From contig NZ_JAMGBD010000001.1 in assembly GCF_023516555.1 (NCBI RefSeq), positions 1,116,001 to 1,180,000 on the forward strand: DNA of 64,000 nt. Reading direction: 5' to 3'. Numbering within the stretch: position 1 is the first letter of the stretch; the number at the start of each line of letters is the position of its first letter. Shown piece after piece: positions 50,995 to 60,636 of this stretch. The DNA is from Sphingomonas alba (GTDB lineage Bacteria; Pseudomonadota; Alphaproteobacteria; Sphingomonadales; Sphingomonadaceae). Both the position numbers and the translations under genes were made by a program. The notes below the pieces were generated by a model. It ran no database searches. It was not told the DNA's origin and saw only the letters and a program-made list of their open reading frames with translations.

Positions 50995-53138
50995 AATCCG
51001 AAACGGAGCTGGGCCCGAATTGACCGGGGGGCGCCCGGCGCAATGTTGTTATCGCCATTGGTCATCGGGAAATAGTCGACGTTGAAGATGTTCTCCAAAT
51101 TGACCTGCGCCTCCACTCCCTTGAGCAGCTTGTAATAAGCGGCAGCGTCAACGCGAGTGTAGCCGGGAAGCGTCACACTGTTGCCGATCGACGCATAGGA
51201 CTTCGACCGGGCGACCACGCCAAGGCCAAGCCCAAGCGATTTCGAAACGTCATAGCGGTTCCAGAGCGAGAAGCTGTGCCTGGGCACGTTTGGCACGTTG
51301 CAATCGCCGCTCGCGCAGGCCGTCGTCGCCTCGGTCACCTCCGCCTTCTGCCATGCGTACCCTGCCGAAACCTGCCAGCGTGGGCTGAGGCTCCGCTCCA
51401 ACCCGAGTTCCAGGCCACGGCTGCGCTGTTCTCCCGAAAGGAGGAAAGTCCCGCTGCCGTCCGGATTCGCGACGCGCGTGTTGGTGCGATCGAGGCGATA
51501 GATTGCCGCGGTCGCAAGCAGCCCGTTGATAGGCTCCCATTTCGCACCGAGCTCGTAATTGTCGAAGCGTTCCGGCTTCAGCGAAGACGTGTTGATGTCG
51601 AGGCCGCTGAACTGGTCACCCGACTGCGGAAGGTACGAACGGCTGTAGCTTGCATAGATTGACAGATTTTCGCCCGGCTTGAGGACGAGGCCGAAACGTG
51701 GCGACAACAGCTCATCTCGGCGGCTGAAACTGCGATCCACGGCGGGCCTTAAGTCGTCGACTTCCAGTTTGAAGCTGTCGAAGCGCAGGCCGGCGACGAT
51801 CTCGAGCCATTCCGTCGGCCGGATCTGGTCCTGAACATACAGAGCACCGATGCTCGCCTTCGTTCGGTTGTTCGCGTCGGTGGGGAGCGGCGCGAAGACG
51901 GTGATCGTATCGACGGTCGGATCGCTTAGCGGCACGGAGCCATCGGGCAGGATTCCGGTCCCGGATACAGCGCCGGTCAGGCGGTGGTTGCGAGTCTTCT
52001 GCCGCCCGACCTCGAAGCCAAGCAGGAGCGTCTGGTCGACACCGCCCAATCGGCTCTCCCAGATCAGGTCGGTTTCGCTCAACAGGTTTCGACGGTCGTT
52101 GCGATTGTTATAGGCGCCGAGCTTGACTCGCTCAGGCAGCGTCGAGGTTGCGGCAAGGACGGCGCCGTTCGGGAAGATGTTCTGATAGAATTTGTTGAAG
52201 TCGCCGAAGATCGTGTGGTTCCTGATCGTCAGGCCCGGCGCAATCTCGTGCTCGGCGCCGAACCGAGCGATGTTGGCGTCTACCTTCGCGTAACTCTGAT
52301 CGGGATCGCCGAAGAAGGTCCGGTCGAAGCCTTCCAGCGGCTCGCCTACCTTCGACGGCACGCCGCGGTCGGCGGTCCTGCGGTCGTGGAAAAATTCGTA
52401 GCCGAAATCGAGCCGCGTAGCTTCGCCAGCCTGGAAGGCGAGCGTCGGGTTGATGCCGTAGCGCTCCAGGTCGACATGACGGCGGAAGCTATCCCCGTCT
52501 TCGTACATACCGGTAAGGCGGACGGCGACATTGTTGCCAAGCAGCTGGTCGGCATCGCCCGAAAATCGAACGCTGCCGTAGTTATCGGTCGAAACCAGCG
52601 CTTCGCGATGTGAACCGAAGGTGGGCCGTTTGATGACGCGGTTGACGATGCCGCCGCCCCCGCCGCGGCCGAAAATCATGGCGTTGGGTCCCTTGAGGAC
52701 TTCCACTCGGTCGACGTTGTAGAAATCGCGGAAATACTGAACGTCGTCGCGGAGGCCATCGGCGAAGAAATCCGCTGTCGAGCTGTTGCCGCGCAGCGTG
52801 AAGGTGTCGCGATTGCCTTCGCCAGTGGCGGGGCTCGCTCCGGGCACGAAGGTCAGCAGGTCGCCGACGGACCGAATTGCCTGATCCTCGATCTGCTTTT
52901 CCGAGATGACGGTCAAAGCCTGCGGGATGTTGCGGACCTCGGTATTTGTCTTCGTCGCCGTTGAAGTGCTCTTGGCGCCATATTCGGCGCGCTGGCCTGT
53001 GACGGTGATCGATTCGGCCCCGGCCGCCGCGGCTGTCGCCGCCAAAGTTTCACTATCCGCCGCCGCTTCCGCGGCTAAGGCCGGCGTAGCGAACGCAAGC
53101 AGCGACACGGCGGATAGTTGAACCGAAACCGAACGCAT
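50991..53138 (-). CDS. TonB-dependent siderophore receptor
   Basis: The 715-residue outer-membrane receptor imports an iron chelate using TonB energy. It has a signal peptide to about residue 22, a TonB-box-like SITVTGQ at about 43-49, a plug domain (RNIPQALTVISEKQI, DGLRDDVQYFRDFYNVDRVEVLKGP in parts), and a 22-strand barrel ending in the terminal phenylalanine (LRFGF). The plug resembles the Fiu/catecholate type. A Fur-box-like site lies 39 bases upstream, so iron limitation probably induces it. The ligand is unknown. Confidence 0.93.
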   Translation of the reverse strand: MRSVSVQLSAVSLLAFATPALAAEAAADSETLAATAAAAGAESITVTGQRAEYGAKSTSTATKTNTEVRNIPQALTVISEKQIEDQAIRSVGDLLTFVPGASPATGEGNRDTFTLRGNSSTADFFADGLRDDVQYFRDFYNVDRVEVLKGPNAMIFGRGGGGGIVNRVIKRPTFGSHREALVSTDNYGSVRFSGDADQLLGNNVAVRLTGMYEDGDSFRRHVDLERYGINPTLAFQAGEATRLDFGYEFFHDRRTADRGVPSKVGEPLEGFDRTFFGDPDQSYAKVDANIARFGAEHEIAPGLTIRNHTIFGDFNKFYQNIFPNGAVLAATSTLPERVKLGAYNNRNDRRNLLSETDLIWESRLGGVDQTLLLGFEVGRQKTRNHRLTGAVSGTGILPDGSVPLSDPTVDTITVFAPLPTDANNRTKASIGALYVQDQIRPTEWLEIVAGLRFDSFKLEVDDLRPAVDRSFSRRDELLSPRFGLVLKPGENLSIYASYSRSYLPQSGDQFSGLDINTSSLKPERFDNYELGAKWEPINGLLATAAIYRLDRTNTRVANPDGSGTFLLSGEQRSRGLELGLERSLSPRWQVSAGYAWQKAEVTEATTACASGDCNVPNVPRHSFSLWNRYDVSKSLGLGLGVVARSKSYASIGNSVTLPGYTRVDAAAYYKLLKGVEAQVNLENIFNVDYFPMTNGDNNIAPGAPRSIRAQLRFGF

Positions 53139-53176
53139 TCCCTTGGACCCCTTACTCTCGTTGAGGCCCGGTTAGC

Positions 53177-53195
53177 GTTACTGATAATCATTCGC
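53177..53195 (-). promoter_or_regulatory. Fur-box-like site upstream of the siderophore receptor
   Basis: The 19 bases match the classic Fur consensus at about 15 positions when read by eye, including the unbroken GATAATCATT at 53183-53192. The site lies between smc and the receptor gene, close to where its promoter should be. Confidence 0.65.
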
Positions 53196-53229
53196 AATAG
53201 CGATGACAGCAATTGTTTCGGTCAGTCGC

Positions 53230-56200
53230 TCATTCAGCGGCCAACAGGGTTTCCGCACCGCCAAGGTCGACCGAGACGAGGCGGCTGACGCCCTTTTCCA
53301 CCATGGTCACACCATAGAGCCGGTGCATCCGGCTCATCGTCACGGCATTGTGGGTGACGATCAGGTAGCGGGTGTCGGTTTCCTGCGTCATCCGCATCAA
53401 GAGGTCGCAGAAGCGTTCGACATTGGCATCGTCCAGCGGCGCGTCGACCTCGTCGAGCACGCAGATCGGCGCCGGATTGGTCAGGAACAAAGCAAAGATC
53501 AGCGCGACCGCCGTCAGGGCCTGCTCGCCGCCGGAGAGCAGGGTCAAAGCGCTCAGGCGCTTGCCTGGCGGCTGGGCCATGATCTCCAGCCCCGCCTCCA
53601 GCGGGTCGTCGCTTTCGACCAGCTCCAGGTGCGCCTGGCCACCATCGAATAGGGTCGTGAACAGGCTGCGGAAGTGGGCGTCCACTTTCTCATAGGCCTC
53701 GAGCAACCGCACCCGGCCCTCGCGGTTGAGGCTGCCGATCGATCCGCGCAGGCGATTGATCGCCTCCTGCAACTCGTCGCGCTCGGCGGCTCCGGCCAAC
53801 CGGCTTTCCTCGAGCTCCGCCAGTTCCTGCTCGGCGACGAGGTTCACTGGCCCCAGGCGCTCGCGCTCGGCGGTCATGCGGTCGAGGTTGGATTTCTCCG
53901 CGTCGGCATCGTCGAGCGCTTCGGAATCGAAGCCGATGCGCTCCGGCAGCAGGGGCGGCGGACATTCGAACTGCTCGCCGCATTCCCGCGCCAGCTCCGC
54001 ACGCCGCGCTTCCTGGCCCTCGGCGCGGGCGACCGCCCCGGCACGCATTTCGCGGGCTCCCGCGAAGGCTTCGCCGGCCTCGGCCAGCTTGCGGGCGGCG
54101 GCAACGCCGCTGGCCTCCGCCTGCGCCTCGGCGGAGGCTGCCTGCGCCGTCCAGGCGTCGCTCGCCTGATTGTCCTTTTCGATCCGCGCGATTTCCCCGG
54201 CCAAGCGGTCCGGCTCCCCGGACATTTCCTGCCGCTCGCTCGCCAGCTCCTCGGCCCGGCTAGCCGTTTCCAGCAAGCGGGCTTCGGCGTCCTTGGCGCG
54301 CGTCCGCCATTCGCCCTGTTCGCGCTGGGCGGCGGCGTCGCGTTCCCGATCGGACGCCATTTCACGGGCGCGCGTCGCGGCAGCGGCGCGGATTTCCGCA
54401 ACCGCTTGGCCGGCGGCACTCGCCGCCTCGCGCGCAGTGTCGATTTCACCGGCCAGCTGGGCCGGGTCCGCGAGCGCATCCAGCGTGCCCTGTGCGGCCG
54501 TCACCGAATCCCGTGACGCGGCCAGCAAAGGCTCGAGGTCGGCGCGGCGCTCGGCCAATGCCGTGCGCTGCGCTTCGAGCCTCTCCAAGGCCCCGGCGGC
54601 GGCGTCGGCGGCGCGGGCCGCATCACGTCCCTGACGCTCGGCCGCCGTCGCGGCGGCACGGGCTGCTTCCGCATCGCGGCGATGCTGCTCGACCGCCTCG
54701 GTCGCCCGGTTTCGGCCCATCGCCGCCTCGTCGACAGCCGATTGCAACGCCGGCAATAAGCGCTCGATTTCGGCCAAGCGATTGGCGCGGATCAGCCGCT
54801 CAGCCGCCGCCGCGCCCCCTGCCTCCGCGACAAAGCCATCCCAACGCCGCATGCGGCCGTCACGGGTCACCAGCCGCTGGCCAATCGCCAACGGCTGGCC
54901 AGTGTCATCATCGGCAACGCCCACCTGGGCCAGGCGCCGTGCCAGCTCCTTCGGCGTGGTTGCATGCGCCGCCAGCGATTGCAGGCCCTCAGCCAACGCG
55001 GGATCACCCGCCCGGGCATCGCTTCCCACCCAGCGCCGCGGGCCGTCGCCGCCGATCGCGGCTTCAAGGTCGTCGCCCAGAGCCGCCGCCAGGGCCCGCT
55101 CGTAACCCGGTTCGGCGCGGACTTCGACAAGCGCCGCGCCGCCGCCCTGCGCTAGCGCCTTGCTCAAGGCATCGCGTTCGGACGTCGCCGCCGCCAACGC
55201 CGCGCGTGCCGCCGCCAGTTCGCTTTCATAACGGTCGCGGGTCTCGGCGGCCTCGGTCCGGCCATGCTCCGCATCCGTCAGCGCCGCTTCGGCGCTGGCC
55301 AACGCCTTCGTTGCTTCGGCTGTCGTCCTTTCGGCTTCGGCCTTGGCGTCGACATGCTCGGCGCCATCCCCCAATTCCTCGATTTGTCGCGCCAGCTTGG
55401 CGGCCTCGGCCTCAGTCCGCTCGGCTTGGGTGCGCGCCGACTCCAGCGCCGCCTCGGCAACCCGGCGCTCCGCGCGCATCGCCGCTTCGCGAGCTAGCAA
55501 AGCAGCAAGGTCCGCCTCTGCCTGCCGCGATGCGGCTTCGGCGGCCGTCAAATCCGTCGCAATCCGTCCAGCCTGCGCCTCGCCGTCGGCAAGGCGGGAC
55601 TCGATCTGACCGCGCTCCGTCTCCAGCGCGGCGATGGCTTTGGCGGCATCCTCGCGCAGCGCTTCCTCGCGCGCGGTCTCGACCTGCAACGCATCCTGCA
55701 GCCGATCGAGCTCGGCGAGCCTGCGAACCACTGTGTCTCGCCGCGCCCGCGCGGTCGCCAGCTCATGCGCCAGCGTCCGTCCACGGTCCCGGGCATCGGC
55801 CAGTGCCGACCGCCGGGCCGATAGCTCGGACGCCTCCTGCTCCTGCGCCAGCTGCGCGTCCTGCATGCCCTGCTGCAGCGCCGCCACGGCAGCGGCCGCG
55901 CGGCGCGCTTCCTCGGATGCTGCCTTGGCCGCCCGGTCGGCCTCGCGCCACCGCGCGTAGAGCAGGCGTGCTTCGGCGGCGCGGATCTTCTCCGACAGCT
56001 GGCGGTAGCGCTCGGCCGCTCGCGCCTGCCGCTTGAGCGCCGATGCCCGCGCTTCCTGGTCGCCAAGCAATTCATTGAGGCGGGTGAGGTTGGTCTCGGT
56101 CGCCCTGAGCTTCTGCTCGGCATCCTTGCGGCGTGCGTGAAGCCCGGAAATCCCGGCCGCTTCTTCCAGCATTTGCCGGCGCTCCACCGGCTTGGCGGCG

Positions 56201-56655
56201 ATGACCGCGCCGATGCGCCCCTGGCTGACCAGCGCCGGCGAATGGGCGCCCGTCGCCGCGTCGGCGAACAGCAAGGCGACGTCCTTCTGACGAACGTCGC
56301 GGCCGTCGATCCGATAGGCGGACCCGGCCCCGCGCTCGATACGCCGCGTGACCTCGCTTTCGCCATCGGCATCTTCGTCACCGCCGTCGCCGGCCTGCCG
56401 TTCGATCAACAAAGAGACTTCGGCGAAATCGCGCGGGGGGCGCGTCGCCGTCCCGGCGAAGATGACGTCCTCCATGCCGCCGCCGCGCAGCGACTTGGGG
56501 CTGCCTTCGCCCATCACCCAGCGAATGGCTTCGAGGAGGTTGGATTTGCCGCAGCCGTTTGGGCCGACCACGCCGGTCAGCCCTGGCTCGATCCTCAGTT
56601 CAGCCGGCTCGACGAAGCTCTTGAACCCACCGAGCTTGAGCCTGCGAATTCTCAA
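53230..56655 (-). CDS. smc: Chromosome segregation ATPase SMC
   Basis: SMC compacts and segregates the chromosome with ScpA and ScpB. The 1141-residue protein has Walker A GPNGCGKSN (31-39), long coiled-coil arms, a hinge region at about 500-640 with TRDGRMRRWDGFV, and the C-terminal head with signature LLSGGEQALTAVAL and Walker B ICVLDEVDAPLDD. The arms are extremely alanine-rich, as is common in this group. It follows dciA and a dsbA-like gene on the same strand. Confidence 0.95.
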   Translation of the reverse strand: MRIRRLKLGGFKSFVEPAELRIEPGLTGVVGPNGCGKSNLLEAIRWVMGEGSPKSLRGGGMEDVIFAGTATRPPRDFAEVSLLIERQAGDGGDEDADGESEVTRRIERGAGSAYRIDGRDVRQKDVALLFADAATGAHSPALVSQGRIGAVIAAKPVERRQMLEEAAGISGLHARRKDAEQKLRATETNLTRLNELLGDQEARASALKRQARAAERYRQLSEKIRAAEARLLYARWREADRAAKAASEEARRAAAAVAALQQGMQDAQLAQEQEASELSARRSALADARDRGRTLAHELATARARRDTVVRRLAELDRLQDALQVETAREEALREDAAKAIAALETERGQIESRLADGEAQAGRIATDLTAAEAASRQAEADLAALLAREAAMRAERRVAEAALESARTQAERTEAEAAKLARQIEELGDGAEHVDAKAEAERTTAEATKALASAEAALTDAEHGRTEAAETRDRYESELAAARAALAAATSERDALSKALAQGGGAALVEVRAEPGYERALAAALGDDLEAAIGGDGPRRWVGSDARAGDPALAEGLQSLAAHATTPKELARRLAQVGVADDDTGQPLAIGQRLVTRDGRMRRWDGFVAEAGGAAAAERLIRANRLAEIERLLPALQSAVDEAAMGRNRATEAVEQHRRDAEAARAAATAAERQGRDAARAADAAAGALERLEAQRTALAERRADLEPLLAASRDSVTAAQGTLDALADPAQLAGEIDTAREAASAAGQAVAEIRAAAATRAREMASDRERDAAAQREQGEWRTRAKDAEARLLETASRAEELASERQEMSGEPDRLAGEIARIEKDNQASDAWTAQAASAEAQAEASGVAAARKLAEAGEAFAGAREMRAGAVARAEGQEARRAELARECGEQFECPPPLLPERIGFDSEALDDADAEKSNLDRMTAERERLGPVNLVAEQELAELEESRLAGAAERDELQEAINRLRGSIGSLNREGRVRLLEAYEKVDAHFRSLFTTLFDGGQAHLELVESDDPLEAGLEIMAQPPGKRLSALTLLSGGEQALTAVALIFALFLTNPAPICVLDEVDAPLDDANVERFCDLLMRMTQETDTRYLIVTHNAVTMSRMHRLYGVTMVEKGVSRLVSVDLGGAETLLAAE

Positions 56656-56683
56656 CGCGCCCCTCCCCTAGCGCGCCCGGCCA

Positions 56684-57445
56684 TTACCCGCCGAGCGCCG
56701 CCTTGATCTTGCCTTCCAGCTGGTTCCAGACGGTCGAGCTGTTGTCCATTTTCACCAGCTCGCCGTTGAGCAGGAAGCCCGGTGTGCCCGGAATGTTATA
56801 AGCCGACACGGCGTCGTTCTGCATCTGCACCAGCCGGTCGACCTCGGCCTGGTTGGCAAGGCAGGCGTTGGTCTTCTCCGCCGGCAGGCCGCGCAGAGCC
56901 GCCCAATCCTGGAAGCCGGCGATCTTGGCCAACTCGACGAATTGCTGGTTGGGCGGCAAATTCTGGATGGTCTGAAGCTTGCTCTGGTCAGCAGCCTGGA
57001 TCTTGGAGACCCAATCGCGCTGGTCGGCATAGAAGCCCCGCGTCAGCCCAAAGAAGCTGGCCGGGCCGCCGCAGCGCGCCACCAGCGACGCGGCTACATC
57101 ATAGGGATCGCGGACGAAGTTGCGGAATTCGTAGCTGACCTTGCCGGCCTTCACGTAATTCTCGATGAGCGGCTTGGCGCCGGTCTCGTCGAATTCGGCA
57201 CAGTGCGGGCAGGTCAGGGATCCGAACTCGACGATCTTCACCTTGGCATTGGGGTCGCCCATCAGGAAGCCGCCTTCGGGCGTTTGGCTGACGACCGTCG
57301 TCCAGTCGCCGTTCTTCGGCGGCGCGACGGGTTTCACCGGACCGGATGCGGCCGTGCTGCTCTTGTTGCCGGCCTTTTCGGCATTGCAGGCGGCGGTCGC
57401 GAAGCTGGCGGCGGCAAGCGCCAGGAAAAGTGTGCGGGTTTTCAC
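56684..57445 (-). CDS. DsbA-like thiol:disulfide protein, probably a lipoprotein
   Basis: The 253-residue exported protein has a thioredoxin-fold domain with the active-site CPHC in FGSLTCPHCAEFDE, and the cis-Pro loop in GTPGFLLNG. The N terminus is a signal sequence ending ATAAC, a lipobox-like site, so it may be lipid-anchored. The GTG start at 57445 overlaps the dciA stop by 4 bases and starts the signal; the open frame extends to 57547 without family features. It probably forms or isomerises disulfides with the DsbB-like protein at 45504. Confidence 0.88.
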   Translation of the reverse strand: MKTRTLFLALAAASFATAACNAEKAGNKSSTAASGPVKPVAPPKNGDWTTVVSQTPEGGFLMGDPNAKVKIVEFGSLTCPHCAEFDETGAKPLIENYVKAGKVSYEFRNFVRDPYDVAASLVARCGGPASFFGLTRGFYADQRDWVSKIQAADQSKLQTIQNLPPNQQFVELAKIAGFQDWAALRGLPAEKTNACLANQAEVDRLVQMQNDAVSAYNIPGTPGFLLNGELVKMDNSSTVWNQLEGKIKAALGG

Positions 57446-57996
57446 TTTGGCAGGCTCCGAATGATGGGAATGGGTTTCTCGTCCACAGGAGTGACAACCG
57501 GTGGCCCGGTCGTCGCGGCGATATGCCCGGCAAGCGAGGTGAGGCAAGCGAGAAGTTCCGGGTCGGCGATGGCGCGCAGGCCCTCGCCAAGCTCAGTCGG
57601 CACGTCGGACGGTTCCCGCCGCTGCCGCTTCGGCGTCGAACTCGGCACCTTGCCCTGGCGGAACGCGACCTTGTTGATCGCCTCATAGCCGAAGAAGCGA
57701 TTGACCCTTTCGATGATCATCGGGCCCAGATGCTGGATCAGGGGCGCATGGGCACCTTCGACCAAAAGTGTAAGCGTGCCGCCCGATTTCTTGCCCGTCG
57801 GGAAGCGGATTGATTCGGGTACGGAGACATGGCCGTAGCGGTCCCCGACGATTTCCTTCCAGCGGCTGACGATGCTCGCCTGGACAAACCCGAACCGCTT
57901 CAAGGTCGTACCGCCGATGTCACCCACCAGGTCCCCGCACGACCGGGCATGGCCGCGGCGCGGAGAATCGTCGTTGGTGGGCTTTCGCTTCGACAT
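57442..57996 (-). CDS. dciA: DciA-like (DUF721) replicative helicase loader
   Basis: DciA assists loading of the replicative helicase DnaB in bacteria without DnaC. The 184-residue protein has the DUF721 core: FVQASIVSRWKEIVGDRYGHVSVPESIRFP is seen in order (about 37-66), followed by LTLLVEGAHAPLIQHLGPMIIERVN. The C-terminal half is a low-complexity extension. It diverges from mutY with a gap of 27 bases and overlaps the dsbA-like gene. The dciA-dsbA-smc order on one strand is characteristic of sphingomonads as far as I recall. Confidence 0.86.
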   Translation of the reverse strand: MSKRKPTNDDSPRRGHARSCGDLVGDIGGTTLKRFGFVQASIVSRWKEIVGDRYGHVSVPESIRFPTGKKSGGTLTLLVEGAHAPLIQHLGPMIIERVNRFFGYEAINKVAFRQGKVPSSTPKRQRREPSDVPTELGEGLRAIADPELLACLTSLAGHIAATTGPPVVTPVDEKPIPIIRSLPK

Positions 57997-58023
57997 TCGC
58001 CTTGGTCATGCCATAGCGCTTCC

Positions 58024-59013
58024 ATGAGCGCCAATGCCGCAAGCCGGCTTTTGCAACATTATGTGGATAACTTCAGGCGCTTGCCGTGGCGCTCGCCACC
58101 CGGCTCGCCGCCACCCGAGCCCTACCGGGTGTGGCTCAGCGAGGTGATGTTGCAGCAAACGACGGTTGCGGCCGTGACTCCACGCTTCGAACGCTTCCTG
58201 GAGCGCTGGCCGACCATCGAGGCATTGGCCGCCGCCCCCGAAGCGGATGTCATGCAAGAATGGGCAGGCCTCGGCTATTACGCCCGGGCTCGCAACCTCA
58301 TTGCCTGCGCCCGTGCCGTCGCGGCAATGGGAGGCTTTCCAGCTTCCGAGGCCGAGCTCCGCAAGCTGCCCGGCATTGGCGCCTACACATCGGCTGCCGT
58401 TGCCGCGATTGCCTTCGGCGAGGCGGAGGTCCCCGTCGACACCAATGTCGAACGCGTCGTCGCCCGCCTGCATGCGCTGACCGACAAGTCCGCGGTCCCT
58501 GCATTCGCTAAGGCCATGATGCCCGAAGGCCGGCCCGGCGATTTTGCGCAGGCGATGATGGACCTGGGCGCCAGCATCTGCAGGCCCAGGGCTCCCCTGT
58601 GCACGCAGTGTCCGCTCGCCGCCGATTGCAGGGCCTTTGCGCTGGGCACGCCCGAAGCCTTCCCGACGCCAAAGCCGAAGACAATCCGCCCCCAGCGCTA
58701 CGGCATCGCCTGGTGGATCGAACGCGACGGCCTTGTCTGGCTGGTCCGCCGTCCCGCCAAAGGCATGCTTGGCGGCATGGCGGCGCTGCCCGGTCCGGAT
58801 TGGCAGGACGAGCCCGTCACGGCGAACGCCATCGCCTGGGTGACGCATGTCTTCACCCATTTCGCCCTCGACCTCACCATTGTCCCCGTGGCCGAGCCAT
58901 GCGGCGAAGGCTGGTGGCAACCCATCGACCGGCTGTCCGAAGCCGGCCTGCCAACGCTTTATCGCCGCGCTGCCGAGGCCGCGCTTGCCGGGATGACCGC
59001 CCTTGCCGCCTGA
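58024..59013 (+). CDS. mutY: A/G-specific adenine glycosylase MutY
   Basis: MutY removes adenine mispaired with 8-oxoguanine. The 329-residue protein has Glu40 in WLSEVMLQQTT, the helix-hairpin-helix LPGIGAYTSAAV, catalytic Asp139 in VPVDTNVERV, and the iron-sulfur loop C196-x6-C203-x2-C206-x5-C212. The C-terminal NUDIX-like domain for 8-oxoguanine recognition is shorter than usual. The ATG at 58024 is the first start of the conserved domain; the frame is open into dciA. The 3' end overlaps nudC by 11 bases. Confidence 0.94.
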   Translation: MSANAASRLLQHYVDNFRRLPWRSPPGSPPPEPYRVWLSEVMLQQTTVAAVTPRFERFLERWPTIEALAAAPEADVMQEWAGLGYYARARNLIACARAVAAMGGFPASEAELRKLPGIGAYTSAAVAAIAFGEAEVPVDTNVERVVARLHALTDKSAVPAFAKAMMPEGRPGDFAQAMMDLGASICRPRAPLCTQCPLAADCRAFALGTPEAFPTPKPKTIRPQRYGIAWWIERDGLVWLVRRPAKGMLGGMAALPGPDWQDEPVTANAIAWVTHVFTHFALDLTIVPVAEPCGEGWWQPIDRLSEAGLPTLYRRAAEAALAGMTALAA

Positions 59014-59845
59014 CGTTTTCTTCGGCGGCCTCGGCCTCGACCGCGCCGATGTGCTGCGCGCCCAGCCCGAACGGATTGCCGAGCTTGCCACGCGGCCCGA
59101 TGCCCGCCAGCTGCAGTGGGCCGAAGGCTTGCCCTTGCTGGACAGCGAAGGCCGTCTCAATTGGGGAGATCTCCAGGACCCGCAGGTCTTCCTGGGCCTC
59201 GATGGCGATTCCCCGCGATTCTCGTCCCTGCCCAGGGTGGACGCCGGCCGCTCCGCCTTTGGCTTGCTAGCCGACCTCAACGACAAGGACGCGCCGCTCT
59301 TTGCCTGCGCCTTGAGCCTCGCCAATTGGCACTCGCGGCATCCCCATTGTTCTGTGTGCGGCCATGCCAGCGACATCGTCCGCGGCGGCTGGTCGCGGCG
59401 TTGTCCGGACTGCGGCGCCGAGCATTTCCCGCGCTCCGACCCGGTCGTCATCATGCTTGCCGAGCATGACGGGCGCCTGCTGCTGGGGCGCCAGCCCCAC
59501 TATCCGCCGGACCGCTATTCAGCCCTCGCCGGGTTCGTCGAGCCGGGGGAAAACATCGAGGCCGCCGTCGCGCGCGAAATATCGGAGGAGGCAGGCATCG
59601 CCGTCACCGATGTCCGCTATATCGCCAGCCAGCCGTGGCCCTTCCCTTCGACATTGATGATCGGTTGCCAGGCACATGCACTCAGCGACGAATTGACCAT
59701 CGATTTCACCGAACTCGAAGACGCGCGGTGGTTCACCCGCGACGAGGTCGCCGCAGCGCTTGCCCGCGTCGAAAATCCGCCATTCCTGCCACCGCCGCGC
59801 CACGCCATCGCCCGCACATTGCTCGAGCATTGGCTGGCCGCTTGA
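59003..59845 (+). CDS. nudC: NAD(+) diphosphatase NudC
   Basis: NudC hydrolyses NADH and removes NAD caps from RNA. The 280-residue protein has the zinc ribbon C116, C119, C134 and C137, the NUDIX box starting at Gly177 (GFVEPGENIEAAVAREISEE in the sequence) and the NADH-specific SQPWPFPS. The N-terminal domain is divergent, as in other members. The proposed start is a TTG at 59003 inside the mutY tail, giving an 11-base overlap. An ATG much further in would lose the N-terminal domain. Confidence 0.92.
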   Translation: MPPDVFFGGLGLDRADVLRAQPERIAELATRPDARQLQWAEGLPLLDSEGRLNWGDLQDPQVFLGLDGDSPRFSSLPRVDAGRSAFGLLADLNDKDAPLFACALSLANWHSRHPHCSVCGHASDIVRGGWSRRCPDCGAEHFPRSDPVVIMLAEHDGRLLLGRQPHYPPDRYSALAGFVEPGENIEAAVAREISEEAGIAVTDVRYIASQPWPFPSTLMIGCQAHALSDELTIDFTELEDARWFTRDEVAAALARVENPPFLPPPRHAIARTLLEHWLAA

Positions 59846-59910
59846 TGAACTGATTGGCGCGCCTTAAAGGATGCGCCAATTCACCGCTCCAATCGTCGGA
59901 AAAGACCTTC

Positions 59911-60627
59911 ATGCAAGATCGCCAGAACACCATTAACGGCTGGGTGCTGTTCGCCGGAATCGTCGCCCTGGGCGGCACGATCGTCTTCGGCGAAGTGTTC
60001 CATGCGGAGCGCCCTGAACATATGGGCTATCCGATCGAAGGCGTGGTCGAGGAAGGCGCCGGCGCTGCCGAGGCGGAGAAGCCGATCGAGTTCTACCTCG
60101 CGTCGGCAGATGCGGTGAAGGGCGAGCAGGTCTTCAAGAAGTGCGCTGCCTGCCACAATGCCGACAAGGGCGGCGCCAATGCGCTCGGCCCGAACCTGTG
60201 GGGCGTGCTTGGCGAACCGATCGGCAAGGGTGCCAATGGCTTCGCCTTCTCCGACGCTTTGTCCGGCAAGGGCGGCAATTGGGACTGGGACTCGCTCGGC
60301 CAATGGCTGCACAGCCCGAAGAAGTTCGCGCCCGGCACCAAGATGACCTTCGCCGGCCTTTCCAATCCGGAAGACCGTGCCAACGTCATCGCCTTCCTGA
60401 ATGCGCATAGCGACGCTCCGAGGCCGCTGCCTGCGGCTCCGGCTGAGGCCGCACCGGCGGCTGGCGACAAGGCGGCTGCAGAAGCCGCGGGCGCCGGCGC
60501 TCAGAAGGCCGAGAACGAGCCTGTGCTCAACGAGCAGCAGGCGGCCAAGGGCGGCCAGAAGAACGTCGGCGGCGAAGGCGCGCCGAAACTGACCGGTACC
60601 GATCCGACCGCCAAGCCGAAGCAGTGA
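59911..60627 (+). CDS. Membrane-anchored class I cytochrome c
   Basis: The 238-residue protein has an uncleaved N-terminal anchor (about 8-28), then a cytochrome c domain with the haem site CAACH (C78, C81, H82) and the methionine ligand in TKMTFAGL, and ends with a low-complexity Ala/Pro/Glu/Lys tail of about 65 residues. It resembles the cycM/c552 type that shuttles electrons from the bc1 complex to terminal oxidases. The ATG at 59911 follows GGAAAAG and is preferred to one at 59854. Confidence 0.92.
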   Translation: MQDRQNTINGWVLFAGIVALGGTIVFGEVFHAERPEHMGYPIEGVVEEGAGAAEAEKPIEFYLASADAVKGEQVFKKCAACHNADKGGANALGPNLWGVLGEPIGKGANGFAFSDALSGKGGNWDWDSLGQWLHSPKKFAPGTKMTFAGLSNPEDRANVIAFLNAHSDAPRPLPAAPAEAAPAAGDKAAAEAAGAGAQKAENEPVLNEQQAAKGGQKNVGGEGAPKLTGTDPTAKPKQ

Positions 60628-60636
60628 GCCAGGCCG

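Noticed and set aside
54492-56036. A 514-codon plus-strand frame opposite smc
   Set aside because: It is extremely proline- and arginine-rich, typical of the antisense of alanine-rich coiled coil; smc is certain.
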